Both the position numbers and the translations under genes were made by a program. DNA of 64,000 nucleotides. It comes from CAIVAT01 sp037133475. Its GTDB lineage: Bacteria; Bacteroidota; Bacteroidia; Bacteroidales; FEN-979. This document shows, piece after piece, positions 1 through 9,322 of this stretch (positions within the stretch are counted from its first letter, which is position 1; each line of letters opens with the position of its first letter). Location of the stretch: the NCBI GenBank assembly GCA_037133475.1, contig JBAXOB010000019.1:12018-76017 (forward strand), read 5' to 3'. The notes below the pieces were generated by a model that saw only the letters and a program-made list of their open reading frames with translations, had not been told where the DNA came from and did no database searches.

Positions 1-33
1 GGCGATGTGTTGTTGAAGGACGTTTCAAATTGA
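1..33 (+). CDS. Possible C-terminal tail of an upstream gene (partial)
   Basis: Frame 1 reads GDVLLKDVSN and then a TGA stop at 31-33. A strong terminator on the same strand follows at 71-100, so a gene probably ends here. Ten residues are too few to name a product. Confidence 0.3.
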   Translation, partial: GDVLLKDVSN

Positions 34-70
34 CTCTTCAGCGCTGCCCTGAAAGGCACGCCTGACAAAG

Positions 71-100
71 TCCGGGAGCTTGCTCCCGGATTTTTTTTTT
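71..100 (+). terminator. Rho-independent terminator
   Basis: An 8-bp perfect stem (TCCGGGAG / CTCCCGGA, 71-78 with 83-90) with a CTTG loop is followed directly by ten T residues (91-100). It ends the transcript entering from the left edge and separates it from the WbqC-like gene. Confidence 0.85.
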
Positions 101-209
101 GTTGAAGAGGGCTGTGGGGAAAATGGCAGCCTATAGAATAACCAGGACAAGGTTGCAGTTTCCACAATTTACCGTTAATTTGCCGGCAGAAAACTCATCC
201 TCCGAGAAC

Positions 210-821
210 ATGCCTATCCTCATTGAAACAGCTTACCTGCCTCCTGTCGGCTATATGTCGGAATTGATCCTGTCGGGCGATATCCTCTTCGAAGTTTATG
301 AAACCTATCATAAACAAACATACAGGAATCACTGTGTTATTTACGGGCCAAACGGGGAGCAGAAATTAACGATTCCCGTGATCAAGGTAAATGGTAATCA
401 TACCCTTACCAAGGACATCAGGATTTCGGACCACCAGCCATGGCAAAAAATTCACTGGCGTTCGATTTACACAGCCTATAATAACTCACCCTTTTTCCTT
501 TACTACCAGGATGAACTCATCCCGTTTTTCGAAAAGAGGTTCGAATTCCTGGCCGACTTTAACATGGAGCTGCTGCAGGCCATCCTGCGGCTGATTCACT
601 GCAGTTGCAGGACCGGTCTTACCGGTCTTTATGAGAAGAGGCCGTCAGGGATTACCGACCTCAGAAACGGCATTATAGCCGGCAAGCCTCATGTTATGAA
701 ATCCTTCCCTCCCTATGTCCAGGTCTTTGAGCCCCGGCACGGGTTTATCCAGGGGTTAAGCATCCTGGATGCACTCTTTAACCTCGGTCCCGAAACAGCA
801 GAATATCTGAAGGCACAATAA
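210..821 (+). CDS. WbqC family protein
   Basis: A cytoplasmic protein of about 203 residues that matches the WbqC family, often found near polysaccharide and lipid-carrier genes but without a settled biochemical role. The family signature is at the N-terminus (ETAYLPPVGYMSELI) and continues with YRNHCVIYGPNG and a DISDHQPWQKIHWRS-like stretch. The reading frame stays open upstream to a TTG at 99, but that codon overlaps the T-tract of the terminator and the extra 37 residues do not look like the family. Homologues begin almost exactly at the ATG at 210. There is no signal peptide. It stands alone, between a terminator and the promoter of the iron-transport gene. Family assignment is firm, function is not. 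Confidence 0.85.
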   Translation: MPILIETAYLPPVGYMSELILSGDILFEVYETYHKQTYRNHCVIYGPNGEQKLTIPVIKVNGNHTLTKDIRISDHQPWQKIHWRSIYTAYNNSPFFLYYQDELIPFFEKRFEFLADFNMELLQAILRLIHCSCRTGLTGLYEKRPSGITDLRNGIIAGKPHVMKSFPPYVQVFEPRHGFIQGLSILDALFNLGPETAEYLKAQ

Positions 822-920
822 TTCCCGGGTCGCTGATTTTTCTATTGTGAATTTTTACACAGGTAATGCAATTTTCACAGATCTTTTTATTATCGCGGCT
901 TTCCCTGATGATTTTTTGTT

Positions 921-928
921 TATCTTTG
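921..928 (+). promoter_or_regulatory. Bacteroidota -7 box upstream of feoAB
   Basis: TATCTTTG is a perfect match to the Bacteroidota -7 consensus TAnnTTTG, 21 bases before the TTG start of the FeoAB gene. The leader would therefore be very short. About 45-75 bases upstream (846-879) lie TGTGAA and TTCACA half sites, a possible but unproven operator. Confidence 0.6.
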
Positions 929-949
929 CCTTAATTTAATCTAAATTAA

Positions 950-3346
950 TTGGCAACCCTGCTCGAACTCCGTCAAGGTGAATCAGGCTTTATCACCAAG
1001 ATAAAAGGCCGTGGTGCGTTTCGTAAACGCATCACGGAGATGGGATTTATCAAGGGCAAAGAGGTTACGGTCATCAAGGCGGCACCGCTCCAGGATCCCA
1101 TCGAATACAAGATCATGGGATACCATGTTTCCCTGCGGCAAAGCGAGGCGATGCTCATCGGTATCCAGTCTGCGACCGACAGGGTCACCTCCGTTCAGGA
1201 GATCAACGGGTATAACGGCACGATAGAAGAGGAATCGCAGCGGGTTGAAGTCACCGACAGGGGCAGGATCATCGACATCGCGCTGGTGGGAAATCCAAAC
1301 TGCGGCAAAACCACCCTGTTTAATTTCGCCTCGGGCTCGCACGAACGCGTTGGAAATTTCAGCGGGGTCACGGTTGACTCCAAGGAGGCGAAACTCAGGC
1401 AGGGCGGTTACGTATTCAACATCACCGATTTGCCCGGCACCTACTCCCTCACGGCCTATTCCCCCGAAGAGCTCTTTGTCCGCAAACATATCATCGAGAA
1501 AGTTCCCGACATTATTGTGAATGTGGTCGATGCCTCCAATCTCGAACGCAACCTTTACCTGACAACCCAGCTGATCGACATGGATGTCAGGGTTGTGATG
1601 GCGCTGAATATGTATGATGAATTTGAGAAACAGGGACATCATCTTGATTACAAATCACTTGGTGAATTGGTTGGTATCCCGGTCATCCCGACGGTAAGTT
1701 CAAAGGGGTCAGGAATTACCGAGCTGTTTGACAGGCTTATTGACGTATTTGAAGACCGCGACCCGGTTCTCCGGCATGTCCATATCAATTACGGCAACGA
1801 AATTGAACGTTCCATCCGGAAAATCCAGGATGTGGTCTGGCATGATAAAACGCTGAGCGACCGGATATCCACGAGATACATCAGCATTAAGCTGCTGGAA
1901 AAGGATGCTGAAATGCTGGCCTCCCTTGAATCCTCCTCATGCTACCCTTCCATCGTGGAGGTATCTGAAAAGGAGATTTTAAACCTGGAGACAACTTTCA
2001 AGGAAGACTCCGCGACCCTGATCACGGATGCAAAATATGGCTTCGTGGCCGGAGCCTTGAAGGAAACGCTGGTACCGAGCCAGAAAGAGGTGCCCGCAAA
2101 AACCATCAGCGAACTGCTTGACACGGTGTTAACCCACAAATGGCTTGGATTTCCATTGTTTATCCTGTTCCTGTGGGTCATGTTCCAGTCAACCTTTACC
2201 CTTGGAGAATATCCCAAACACTGGATCGACCTGCTGGTATCAGCCATTGGCAGCCAGGTGAGCCTTATGCTTCCGGCCGGGCCGTTAAAGGACCTGGTTG
2301 TCGACGGGATCATCAACGGGGTTGGCAGCATTATCGTATTTTTGCCCAATATCCTGATCCTATTCTTTTTCATTTCCCTGATGGAGGATACCGGGTATAT
2401 GGCCCGCAGCGCCTTTATCATGGACAAGCTGATGCATAAGATGGGGCTGCACGGCCAGTCGTTTATCCCGCTCATCATGGGCTTTGGATGCAACGTTCCC
2501 GCCATCATGGTCACCCGGACCCTCAAGGACCGCAACGACAGGCTGCTTACCATGCTGATCAACCCGTTTATGTCGTGCAGCGCACGGTTGCCGGTATATA
2601 TCCTCATTGCAGGAGCTATCTTCCCGGGCCACGCGGGTACGGTAATTTTCGGCCTCTATCTTACCGGGATTACCCTGGCTGTATTGATCTCCCTGGTATT
2701 TAAACGGACGCTGTTTAAAAGCAAAGAGGCTCCCTTTGTCATGGAACTGCCCCCCTACCGCATGCCTACCTTCCGCGTGATCATGCGGCATATGTGGGAA
2801 AAGGGCGGTCAGTACCTGAAGAAGATGGGTGGCGTTATCCTGATTGCGGTGATCCTGATATGGGCGCTGGAGTATTTCCCGGCGGGCAGCAAGGCCAGTC
2901 CCGAGGCCAGGTTGCAGAATTCCTATATCGGAAAAATCGGGAAAACCATCGAACCTGTCATTGCTCCGCTGGGCTTCGACTGGCGGATGGGGGTGAGCCT
3001 GATCACCGGCGCCGCCGCCAAGGAGGTTGTCGTGAGTACCCTGGGCGTGCTCTTCTCCTCCTCGCACTACCACGAACAAAATGGACCGGTTACCCTTGGG
3101 ACGAAGTTGCAGCAGGCAACCTACCAGGATGGCCCGCGTATCGGCAAAAAGCTACTTACTCCGATAGCCGGGATCTCGTTTCTCCTGTTCATCCTGATCT
3201 ACATGCCCTGCGTGGCCGTTGTGGCAACCGTGAACAGGGAATCGGGAAGCTGGAAATGGGCGCTCTTCCTGATTACCTATACAACCCTCCTTGCCTGGAT
3301 TTTATCCTTTGTTGTATTTCAGGCCGGTAGTTTAATTTTCTCATAA
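950..3346 (+). CDS. feoB: Ferrous iron transporter, FeoA-FeoB fusion
   Basis: An inner-membrane Fe(II) importer in which FeoA is fused to the N-terminus of FeoB (798 residues, against ~700-770 for FeoB alone). Residues 1 to ~75 are the FeoA SH3-like domain. The GTPase domain starts near residue 108, with the P-loop GNPNCGKT (114-121), G3 DLPG (160-163) and a NxxD-type G4 (NMYD). The second half has about eight membrane segments with two Gate regions, including the conserved MGFGCNVPAIM and GAAAKEVVVSTLGVLF stretches. The start is a TTG codon, supported by the FeoA fold beginning at once and by the promoter just upstream. A small Cys-rich membrane gene follows 1 base after the stop and is presumably co-transcribed. 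Confidence 0.97.
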   Translation: MATLLELRQGESGFITKIKGRGAFRKRITEMGFIKGKEVTVIKAAPLQDPIEYKIMGYHVSLRQSEAMLIGIQSATDRVTSVQEINGYNGTIEEESQRVEVTDRGRIIDIALVGNPNCGKTTLFNFASGSHERVGNFSGVTVDSKEAKLRQGGYVFNITDLPGTYSLTAYSPEELFVRKHIIEKVPDIIVNVVDASNLERNLYLTTQLIDMDVRVVMALNMYDEFEKQGHHLDYKSLGELVGIPVIPTVSSKGSGITELFDRLIDVFEDRDPVLRHVHINYGNEIERSIRKIQDVVWHDKTLSDRISTRYISIKLLEKDAEMLASLESSSCYPSIVEVSEKEILNLETTFKEDSATLITDAKYGFVAGALKETLVPSQKEVPAKTISELLDTVLTHKWLGFPLFILFLWVMFQSTFTLGEYPKHWIDLLVSAIGSQVSLMLPAGPLKDLVVDGIINGVGSIIVFLPNILILFFFISLMEDTGYMARSAFIMDKLMHKMGLHGQSFIPLIMGFGCNVPAIMVTRTLKDRNDRLLTMLINPFMSCSARLPVYILIAGAIFPGHAGTVIFGLYLTGITLAVLISLVFKRTLFKSKEAPFVMELPPYRMPTFRVIMRHMWEKGGQYLKKMGGVILIAVILIWALEYFPAGSKASPEARLQNSYIGKIGKTIEPVIAPLGFDWRMGVSLITGAAAKEVVVSTLGVLFSSSHYHEQNGPVTLGTKLQQATYQDGPRIGKKLLTPIAGISFLLFILIYMPCVAVVATVNRESGSWKWALFLITYTTLLAWILSFVVFQAGSLIFS

Positions 3347-3347
3347 C

Positions 3348-3518
3348 ATGGAACTGCAGAACATCATCGTTGCCATAATCATCACAGGATCGGCCGCCTA
3401 TACGGCGGTTAACCTTTTCAGGTTTTTCTCCAACCCCGTGCATAAATGTGAGGGCTGCAGCGGCTGTTCGCTGTCAGAGCTTAAACACGAGATCGAACTG
3501 AAGAAAAAGGGTATTTAA
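3348..3518 (+). CDS. FeoB-associated Cys-rich membrane protein
   Basis: A 56-residue gene starting one base after the feoB stop codon. It has one N-terminal membrane helix (NIIVAIIITGSAAYTAVNLF) followed by a short cytosolic tail with the cysteine cluster CEGCSGC and a charged helical end (LKHEIELKKK). This matches the small FeoB-associated Cys-rich proteins known to follow feoB in many anaerobes; they are thought to play a FeoC-like, possibly Fe or Fe-S sensing, role. Position, length, the single helix and the CxxCxxC motif all agree. The role itself is inferred. Confidence 0.85.
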   Translation: MELQNIIVAIIITGSAAYTAVNLFRFFSNPVHKCEGCSGCSLSELKHEIELKKKGI

Positions 3519-3587
3519 GCCGGGCCTCGGAAATCATCGTCAGCCTGGTACCTGCCGGCTGAAACTGCGTAAATTCAATCTTTTCCC

Positions 3588-3595
3588 TACCTTTG
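3588..3595 (+). promoter_or_regulatory. Bacteroidota -7 box upstream of NlpC/P60 gene
   Basis: TACCTTTG is a perfect TAnnTTTG match 22 bases before the ATG at 3618. The hydrolase gene therefore appears to have its own promoter and not to depend on the feo transcript. Confidence 0.6.
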
Positions 3596-3617
3596 TACGA
3601 AATCAATCGTATCGAAA

Positions 3618-4427
3618 ATGGAATTTGGAATCTGTCTTCAAAGTGTTGTCCCGGTTAGAATCGAACCCTCCCATCCTTCGGAGATGGTTACGCAGGTTTT
3701 GTTTGGAGAGTTGTACAGGGTTGTTGAAAGAACCAGCCTGTGGTCGAAAATCCAGCTGGTATTTGATAACTACGAAGGCTGGATTCACAACCTGCAAACC
3801 CATATCATTGAAGAAGCTGAATTTCACAGGTTAACAGCCGCGGATACGCCGCTCTCCCTTGATCTTGTCCAGCTGCTGGCAAACGAAACCAGGAACAGCA
3901 TCATCCCGGTAGTGCTCGGAAGTTCTCTTCCCGGGATCCAGGGGCAGCGCCTGGTGATCGACGGCGAAACCTGGTTGTTTGAAGGTACCATCACCGGTAC
4001 CGTTGACAAGGGACCTACTTCCGGACCAGCTCTTTCTTTGAAAATGAGACAGAACATCGTCGAAAATGCCATGCTGTACCTGCATGCGCCTTACCTTTGG
4101 GGTGGCCGGTCACCCTTTGGCATCGATTGCTCCGGGTTTGTACAAATGCTATATAAACTTGAGGATATTAAACTGCTGCGCGACGCCAGGCAACAGGCTA
4201 CCCAGGGTGAAGTGATCAGTTTACTGGCAGAAGCTGAAGCCGGCGACCTCCTGTTTTTCGATGATGAGGAGGACAATATAAACCATGTAGGGATTCTCTG
4301 CGACAGGAACCATATCATCCATTGTTCAGGCAAGGTCAGGATCGACGCGCTGGACCACCAGGGAATCTATAACGAAGATCTTCGGCGATACACCCATAAA
4401 TTACGGCTGATCAGGCGGGTCATATAG
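3618..4427 (+). CDS. NlpC/P60 family C40 cysteine peptidase
   Basis: A 269-residue hydrolase predicted to cut gamma-D-glutamyl-diamino acid bonds in peptidoglycan peptides, probably turnover fragments. The N-terminal ~125 residues resemble bacterial SH3 domains (for example LWSKIQLVFDNYEGWI). The C-terminal NlpC/P60 domain carries the catalytic Cys171 in DCSGFVQ, His233 in NHVGIL and a third polar residue, probably His245 (HIIHCSG). The WGGRSPFGIDCSG signature is typical of YkfC-type enzymes. No signal peptide is visible, which fits a cytoplasmic muropeptide-recycling enzyme better than an exported hydrolase. It converges with the beta-barrel gene, leaving only 16 bases between stop codons. 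Confidence 0.92.
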   Translation: MEFGICLQSVVPVRIEPSHPSEMVTQVLFGELYRVVERTSLWSKIQLVFDNYEGWIHNLQTHIIEEAEFHRLTAADTPLSLDLVQLLANETRNSIIPVVLGSSLPGIQGQRLVIDGETWLFEGTITGTVDKGPTSGPALSLKMRQNIVENAMLYLHAPYLWGGRSPFGIDCSGFVQMLYKLEDIKLLRDARQQATQGEVISLLAEAEAGDLLFFDDEEDNINHVGILCDRNHIIHCSGKVRIDALDHQGIYNEDLRRYTHKLRLIRRVI

Positions 4428-4443
4428 GTTTTAAGCGGTAATG

Positions 4444-5127
4444 TTACTCATTGTCGGTATGCCGCGGGGGAACATAGGTGCCTTTTTGCTGGTTAAACAC
4501 CCAGGTTACCCGAATGCTGATCACATTGTTATATTGATACCTGGTAAACGGGTTGCGCGGGTAAACCCAGGGATTGTCAACCACCACGGTCCTGATGCTT
4601 TTCATGGTATACTGGTAACGGAGATCGGCCCACAGTTTGCTCCACAAGCGGATCTGCATGTCGGCAATGACTGAAAACTCGTTGTTTGAAAGGCCTGTCT
4701 GATATGTATACAGGTTGTCGTAGTAATGGTTCTGGGTTTCCTTAAAATTTACCACGCGGCCATAGGAAACACCTACGCCTCCTGAAATCAGGTTTTTATC
4801 GGTATAATGGATAATGAGCGGAATCTCAACATAATCCAATGTCAGACGATAGCGGGTAGAGTCGGCGCTGCCACTGTGATAGCTTCCCTTTTGCGAATAC
4901 AGCAACTCCATGCTGACCGACCAATTCCTCCCCTTCCCAAAGGGAACCGCCACCATGGGACCGATATTCAGCCCGAATTTATGATACCCGAAAAACTCAT
5001 CCCCGTCGACCTGGGTGAGGTTCATCCCAACACTCATACCGCCAAGAATACGCTGGGCCATCAGCCTGTCGGAAAGGAATACTCCGGAAACTACCAGAAA
5101 TGCAAGTAAAACAAGACGCTTAACCAT
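4444..5127 (-). CDS. Outer-membrane beta-barrel protein, PorT-like family
   Basis: A protein of about 227 residues with a signal peptide (MVKRLVLLAFLVVSGVFLSDRLMAQ) and then alternating hydrophobic/polar strands typical of small outer-membrane barrels. Examples are LTLDYVEIPLIIHYT, a YSQKGSYHSG loop, and a final strand NNVISIRVTWVFN followed by a short tail. The family is annotated as 'PorT' or 'outer membrane protein beta-barrel' in Bacteroidota, but most members are not the T9SS component PorT, so no symbol is given. An in-frame start 13 codons upstream exists, but the signal peptide fits the ATG at 5127. It is the last gene of the operon containing tex, 62 bases downstream of it. Confidence 0.8.
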   Translation of the reverse strand: MVKRLVLLAFLVVSGVFLSDRLMAQRILGGMSVGMNLTQVDGDEFFGYHKFGLNIGPMVAVPFGKGRNWSVSMELLYSQKGSYHSGSADSTRYRLTLDYVEIPLIIHYTDKNLISGGVGVSYGRVVNFKETQNHYYDNLYTYQTGLSNNEFSVIADMQIRLWSKLWADLRYQYTMKSIRTVVVDNPWVYPRNPFTRYQYNNVISIRVTWVFNQQKGTYVPPRHTDNE

Positions 5128-5189
5128 GGTGCAATGTACGATTTTAGGATCACGCGCGGATGTCACATGAAACGTGTAACAAATAACGT

Positions 5190-7343
5190 TTATCCATCCT
5201 GCTTAGTATGCTGTCCCTTCATGGTCAGTTGAATTCGTTTCCGCTCTATATCGATTTCCAAAACTTCAACCATTACCTTCTGGTTTAGTTTAACCACTTC
5301 GTTTGGATCTTTGACAAAGCGGTCGGCCAGCTGGCTGATGTGAACAAGACCATCCTGGTGGACGCCGAGATCAACAAAGATGCCAAAGTTGGTGATATTG
5401 GTAACAATCCCGGGAATCCTCATTCCCTTGTGAAGGTCGTGTATGGTATGGATATTCTTGTCGAATTCAAACATTTCAAACTGCTGGCGGGGATCGCGGC
5501 CCGGCTTGGCCAGTTCCGCCATAATATCCTGCAGGGTGGGCATCCCGACTGTAGGTGTGATAAATTCCTCAAGTTTGATTTTGGATCTCAGTTCTGCCTG
5601 TGCCATCAGGTCGTCAATGGTACAGTTGAGTGTCCGGGCCATACGGTCAACGACAGGGTAGCTTTCGGGATGCACGGAACTGCGGTCCAGCGGGTTTTTG
5701 GCATCGCGTATCCTCAGAAAACCGGCAGCCTGTTCGAAGGCCTTTTCCCCAAAACGGGTTACCTTTTTAAATTCTGACCGTGACTTGAAGGGGCCGTTAT
5801 CATTGCGGTAGGCAATGATATTCTTTGCCAGGGACGGGCCAAGACCCGACACATAGGTGAGCAATTCTTCGCTGGCGGTATTGACCTCAACGCCCACCTT
5901 GTTCACGCAGCTGACAACCGTATCTCCCAGGCTCTTCATCAGGGCATTCTGATCGACATCATGCTGGTACTGCCCCACCCCGATCGATTTCGGTTCTATC
6001 TTGACCAGCTCTGCCAGGGGATCCATCAGCCTCCGGCCAATGGAGACAGAGCCGCGCACGGTAACATCATAATCGGGAAATTCCTTTCTTGCCACGGCCG
6101 ATGCTGAATAAACAGATGCCCCGCTTTCGTTCACGGCAAGGGCGATAACATCGCGGTCGAATCCGATGGCCCGGATAAGCCGTTCCGTTTCACGGCCGGC
6201 CGTACCGTTACCAATGGCAATGGCATCGATTTTATAGGCATTTACAAGGCTTTTGATCTTATGAATTGCCTCTTTTACCTCATTCTGGGGAGGATGGGGA
6301 TAGATGGTTTCATTATGCACCAGCTTTCCCTGCCGGTCGAGACAAACGATCTTGCAGCCTGTCCTGAAACCCGGATCAATGGCCAGCACATTTTTTTGTC
6401 CCAGGGGAGGTGCCAGCAACAATTGCCTCATATTCTCGGCAAAGACGCGGATAGCCTCCGTGTCGGCCTTCTCCTTTGCCCATTGTCTCATCTCGGTCTC
6501 GATGGATGGGAAGAGCAGCCGCTTGCAGCTGTCGGTAATGGCCGATTTGACAAGGGCAGCAGATGAATTGCCGGCTTTTACGAACATCCGGTGAAGTATT
6601 TCATGGGCGAATTCCTCCTGGACTCCCACTGAAATTCTTAAGAATCCCTCGTTTTCTCCGCGGAACATGGCCAGGAGCCTGTGCGACGGAGCCTTATGCA
6701 GCGGCTCATGGTGATCGAAGTACATCTCGAAATTGATGCCATCCTGTTCCTTACCCTTCACCACGCGAACCGCAACCTGCGACTCTTTCTGAAATAACTG
6801 GCGGATCCGCTTGCGCGCAATTGTGTCTTCATTAACCATCTCCGCAATAATATCGCTTGCACCCTGAATTGCCTCGCCAACGGAATTGACCCCTTTTTCA
6901 GGGTTGATGAATTTCGCGGCCCTGAGTTCCACATCATCATACCGTTGTGAAAATATCAGGGTGGCCAATGGTTCCAGCCCTTTTTCACGGGCTATGCCAG
7001 CCCTGGTTTTGCGTTTCTGCTTGTAAGGCAGGTAAATATCCTCCAGTTCTGCCATGGTCGGCGCACTGGCTATGGCCTGTTCAAGCTCAGGGGTGAGCTT
7101 TTCCTGCTCGGTCAGGGATTTCAGGATCGCGGCCCGGCGCGAATCAAGCTCCTTGAGCTGGGCCAGCCTATCGCGCACCTGCGCAATGACCACCTCATCC
7201 ATCGACCCGGTCATCTCCTTCCGGTAGCGGGCAATAAAGGGGATGGTCGCGCCTCCTTCAAGCAGGTTTATGGTGTTCTGGATAAAGCCGGCAGCTACAT
7301 TAAGCTCGGCGGCAATGATTTTTGTATATTTATCGTTGATCAT
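5190..7343 (-). CDS. tex: Tex family RNA-binding transcription accessory protein
   Basis: A 717-residue cytoplasmic protein, close to the usual ~720-780 for Tex. Domains in order: an N-terminal helical part with the ATIPFIARYRKE signature, a YqgF/RNase H-like domain (NVLAIDPGFRTGCKIVCLD), tandem helix-hairpin-helix motifs (YVSGLGPSLAKNIIAYR), and a C-terminal S1 RNA-binding domain (VTNITNFGIFVDLGVHQDG). Tex binds nucleic acids and affects transcription and RNA stability; it is conserved but poorly understood. Its ATG overlaps the stop codon of the upstream T9SS cargo gene (ATGA), so translational coupling is likely, an odd partnership for a housekeeping gene. Confidence 0.97.
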   Translation of the reverse strand: MINDKYTKIIAAELNVAAGFIQNTINLLEGGATIPFIARYRKEMTGSMDEVVIAQVRDRLAQLKELDSRRAAILKSLTEQEKLTPELEQAIASAPTMAELEDIYLPYKQKRKTRAGIAREKGLEPLATLIFSQRYDDVELRAAKFINPEKGVNSVGEAIQGASDIIAEMVNEDTIARKRIRQLFQKESQVAVRVVKGKEQDGINFEMYFDHHEPLHKAPSHRLLAMFRGENEGFLRISVGVQEEFAHEILHRMFVKAGNSSAALVKSAITDSCKRLLFPSIETEMRQWAKEKADTEAIRVFAENMRQLLLAPPLGQKNVLAIDPGFRTGCKIVCLDRQGKLVHNETIYPHPPQNEVKEAIHKIKSLVNAYKIDAIAIGNGTAGRETERLIRAIGFDRDVIALAVNESGASVYSASAVARKEFPDYDVTVRGSVSIGRRLMDPLAELVKIEPKSIGVGQYQHDVDQNALMKSLGDTVVSCVNKVGVEVNTASEELLTYVSGLGPSLAKNIIAYRNDNGPFKSRSEFKKVTRFGEKAFEQAAGFLRIRDAKNPLDRSSVHPESYPVVDRMARTLNCTIDDLMAQAELRSKIKLEEFITPTVGMPTLQDIMAELAKPGRDPRQQFEMFEFDKNIHTIHDLHKGMRIPGIVTNITNFGIFVDLGVHQDGLVHISQLADRFVKDPNEVVKLNQKVMVEVLEIDIERKRIQLTMKGQHTKQDG

Positions 7344-9322
7344 CGGACAAGTGTAACAGAACCCTTAAATTTCAAATCGCCCTTGGTGATGATATCCTTG
7401 CCTGCAAACCCGATGTTAACCATCCAGATATAGGAATCGGCAGGGCACTTTTGCCCCGAAGCAGTACCATCCCACCCCTTGTCGATATTGTCAGTTTCGA
7501 ACACCAAGGTTCCCCAGCGATCATACACGACCATCCTGAAGGTGATATTCTTGTATAAACCGTTAACCTTGAACACATCGTTTAACCCATCGCCATTGGG
7601 ACTGAACGCATCAGGAACAAGGTACCTGAATAACTTCACGTAGGTGGTATCGGAATTGATGCAGCAGTGTATATCCTCCACCTGCACCCGGTAGGAACCC
7701 GATTCTTTCACCTCTATGATGGAATCCTTTGAATTTGTTGACCACAGATAATCGGTAAATCCGCCGCCTGCATGCAATTGGATTGAGGACCCTTCGTACA
7801 GCAGGATTGTATCAGCCAGGGAAACCTGGGGTAACGGGTAATTTTTAACCAGCATTGAGTCAACAAACGACTGGCCGTTAAACTTTTGTGTTTGCGTGAC
7901 CCAATAGGAACCCGGCTTTGTAAACGTATGGACAGGATCGGGTTGGCGCGAGGTTCCGCCATCCCCGAAATTCCATATTACCGTATCGGCATTGGCCTGG
8001 TTGGTGGCATGAAACTGGGTTGCATTGCCATGACAAACGCTATCCCATCTGAAGGGAGGTACATTCACGAAACTCTGAACAAGGTTTGGAAGACTGTAAA
8101 TGCTCTTTCTGCCAAGCAGCGGAAGACTGCTCCCCGTTATGTTGTTGAGCCTGTCGAAATTACAGGCTGTGCCGGGACGATTTGGATTATAAATCACCTC
8201 CAGGGAATCCCTTTTCGAAAGAATGTTGTTGGTCCTGGAGAGGTAAATCCTGCCATCGGTGGCAAGCTGCATTCCCGCAACGCGCAGACCTACAACAGAA
8301 TCGACGATAACCGGGTTATTCATGCCCGACCTGGTATCAAACTGGAAAACAAACGATGGCGCTGCGGCCTGCACGACCCCGCCAGTTTCAAAAACAGTTG
8401 CATATAAATACCTGCTGTCGGGGGAAAATTCAAGCCCGTAAGGATTCACGCCGGGCTTGTTGGCCGTATAGGATTCCGCATTGGTCACGGCCCCTGTTTC
8501 GTTGTTAAAATCAAACAGTTCGATTAATTTTTTCTGTGACACCACCGTTGCCAGCTTTTTCCCGTCGGGCGATGCTTTCAGGTACCCGACCGAATTATTG
8601 ACGTCGATTCGGTGCCCTCCGTTAACGGTTCCTGCCGAACTCACGACAGGAGCGGCAATTCCCGACCCGGTAATGAGATAGGCATAAAACCTGTCTGAAT
8701 CCCATTCATGGGCGATAACCCAGAAATCCCTGTTATTCTTATGTATGACTGCCGTAACCTTCTGGCAGACAGGTGTAAGCATGGATTTATTCAGAAAGCT
8801 GGAAATTGCATCACCCAGTCCGCCCCGCTCGTTCATGTCGATAATGGTACAGGATAGACCTTTGGTCGTGTAATTTAACGAATCGGTAAATTTCAGGATG
8901 TCTACGGTAAAAACATAATATTGTGCAGGATTACCGGGGTTTGGCACGATGATGCAGGGCTGGGTTGCACCCAGGTCGCCGGCGAGGCCGGTGGCGTTGG
9001 GCATCAGCGTGAAATTGCGATCCCAAACCTTATTGCCGTTGGTAAAGAAAAGGAGGTTTCCAAGGCTGTCGCAGATGACGGCGCTGGCTTTAAAGGCTGT
9101 CATCACATTCTCGTCGGTTTGGACAGCGGCCACGCCCGACCGGAAATCTATACCGCATTTTTCCCCGAAATACCAGAGTTCAGCCTGTTTTTGAGACCGG
9201 GGACAATTGCTCTTATACCAGGGGCTTTGTGCCTGAAGTTCAAACAGGGTCAGCAGGAGAACCAACGTCAGCAAAACATGTCCTGGATACAGAGACGGGG
9301 TATGGGCGGTTTTTGTCTGCAC
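7340..9322 (-). CDS. Secreted PKD-domain protein with T9SS type B sorting domain
   Basis: A 660-residue exported protein. The signal peptide runs to about residue 32 (LTLVLLLTLFELQAQ). Residues ~50-420 have beta-propeller-like character with recurring strands such as GYLKASPDGKKLATV and YGLEFSPDSRYLYATV. A PKD domain follows (VIWNFGDGGTSRQPDPVHTF). The C-terminus is a gliding-motility-associated (CHU_C, type B) sorting domain with DAFSPNGDGLNDVFKV and MVVYDRWGTLVFET. Such proteins cross the outer membrane by T9SS and are anchored or released at the surface. The GTG start overlaps the TAG of the upstream gene by one base, and the stop overlaps the tex start. The specific ligand or job is unknown. 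Confidence 0.9.
   Translation of the reverse strand: MQTKTAHTPSLYPGHVLLTLVLLLTLFELQAQSPWYKSNCPRSQKQAELWYFGEKCGIDFRSGVAAVQTDENVMTAFKASAVICDSLGNLLFFTNGNKVWDRNFTLMPNATGLAGDLGATQPCIIVPNPGNPAQYYVFTVDILKFTDSLNYTTKGLSCTIIDMNERGGLGDAISSFLNKSMLTPVCQKVTAVIHKNNRDFWVIAHEWDSDRFYAYLITGSGIAAPVVSSAGTVNGGHRIDVNNSVGYLKASPDGKKLATVVSQKKLIELFDFNNETGAVTNAESYTANKPGVNPYGLEFSPDSRYLYATVFETGGVVQAAAPSFVFQFDTRSGMNNPVIVDSVVGLRVAGMQLATDGRIYLSRTNNILSKRDSLEVIYNPNRPGTACNFDRLNNITGSSLPLLGRKSIYSLPNLVQSFVNVPPFRWDSVCHGNATQFHATNQANADTVIWNFGDGGTSRQPDPVHTFTKPGSYWVTQTQKFNGQSFVDSMLVKNYPLPQVSLADTILLYEGSSIQLHAGGGFTDYLWSTNSKDSIIEVKESGSYRVQVEDIHCCINSDTTYVKLFRYLVPDAFSPNGDGLNDVFKVNGLYKNITFRMVVYDRWGTLVFETDNIDKGWDGTASGQKCPADSYIWMVNIGFAGKDIITKGDLKFKGSVTLVR

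Noticed and set aside
983..1642. 219-codon minus-strand open frame opposite feoAB
   Set aside because: It is an antisense shadow of the strongly conserved FeoA and GTPase codons and has no recognisable domain or promoter.
3640..3720. Stretch resembling a tRNA (TTAGAATCGAACCCTCC)
   Set aside because: No cloverleaf can be formed and the sequence is in frame inside the NlpC/P60 gene.
4444..5127. Naming the beta-barrel as T9SS component PorT
   Set aside because: The 'PorT family' label covers many unrelated small barrels; nothing specific to PorT was seen.
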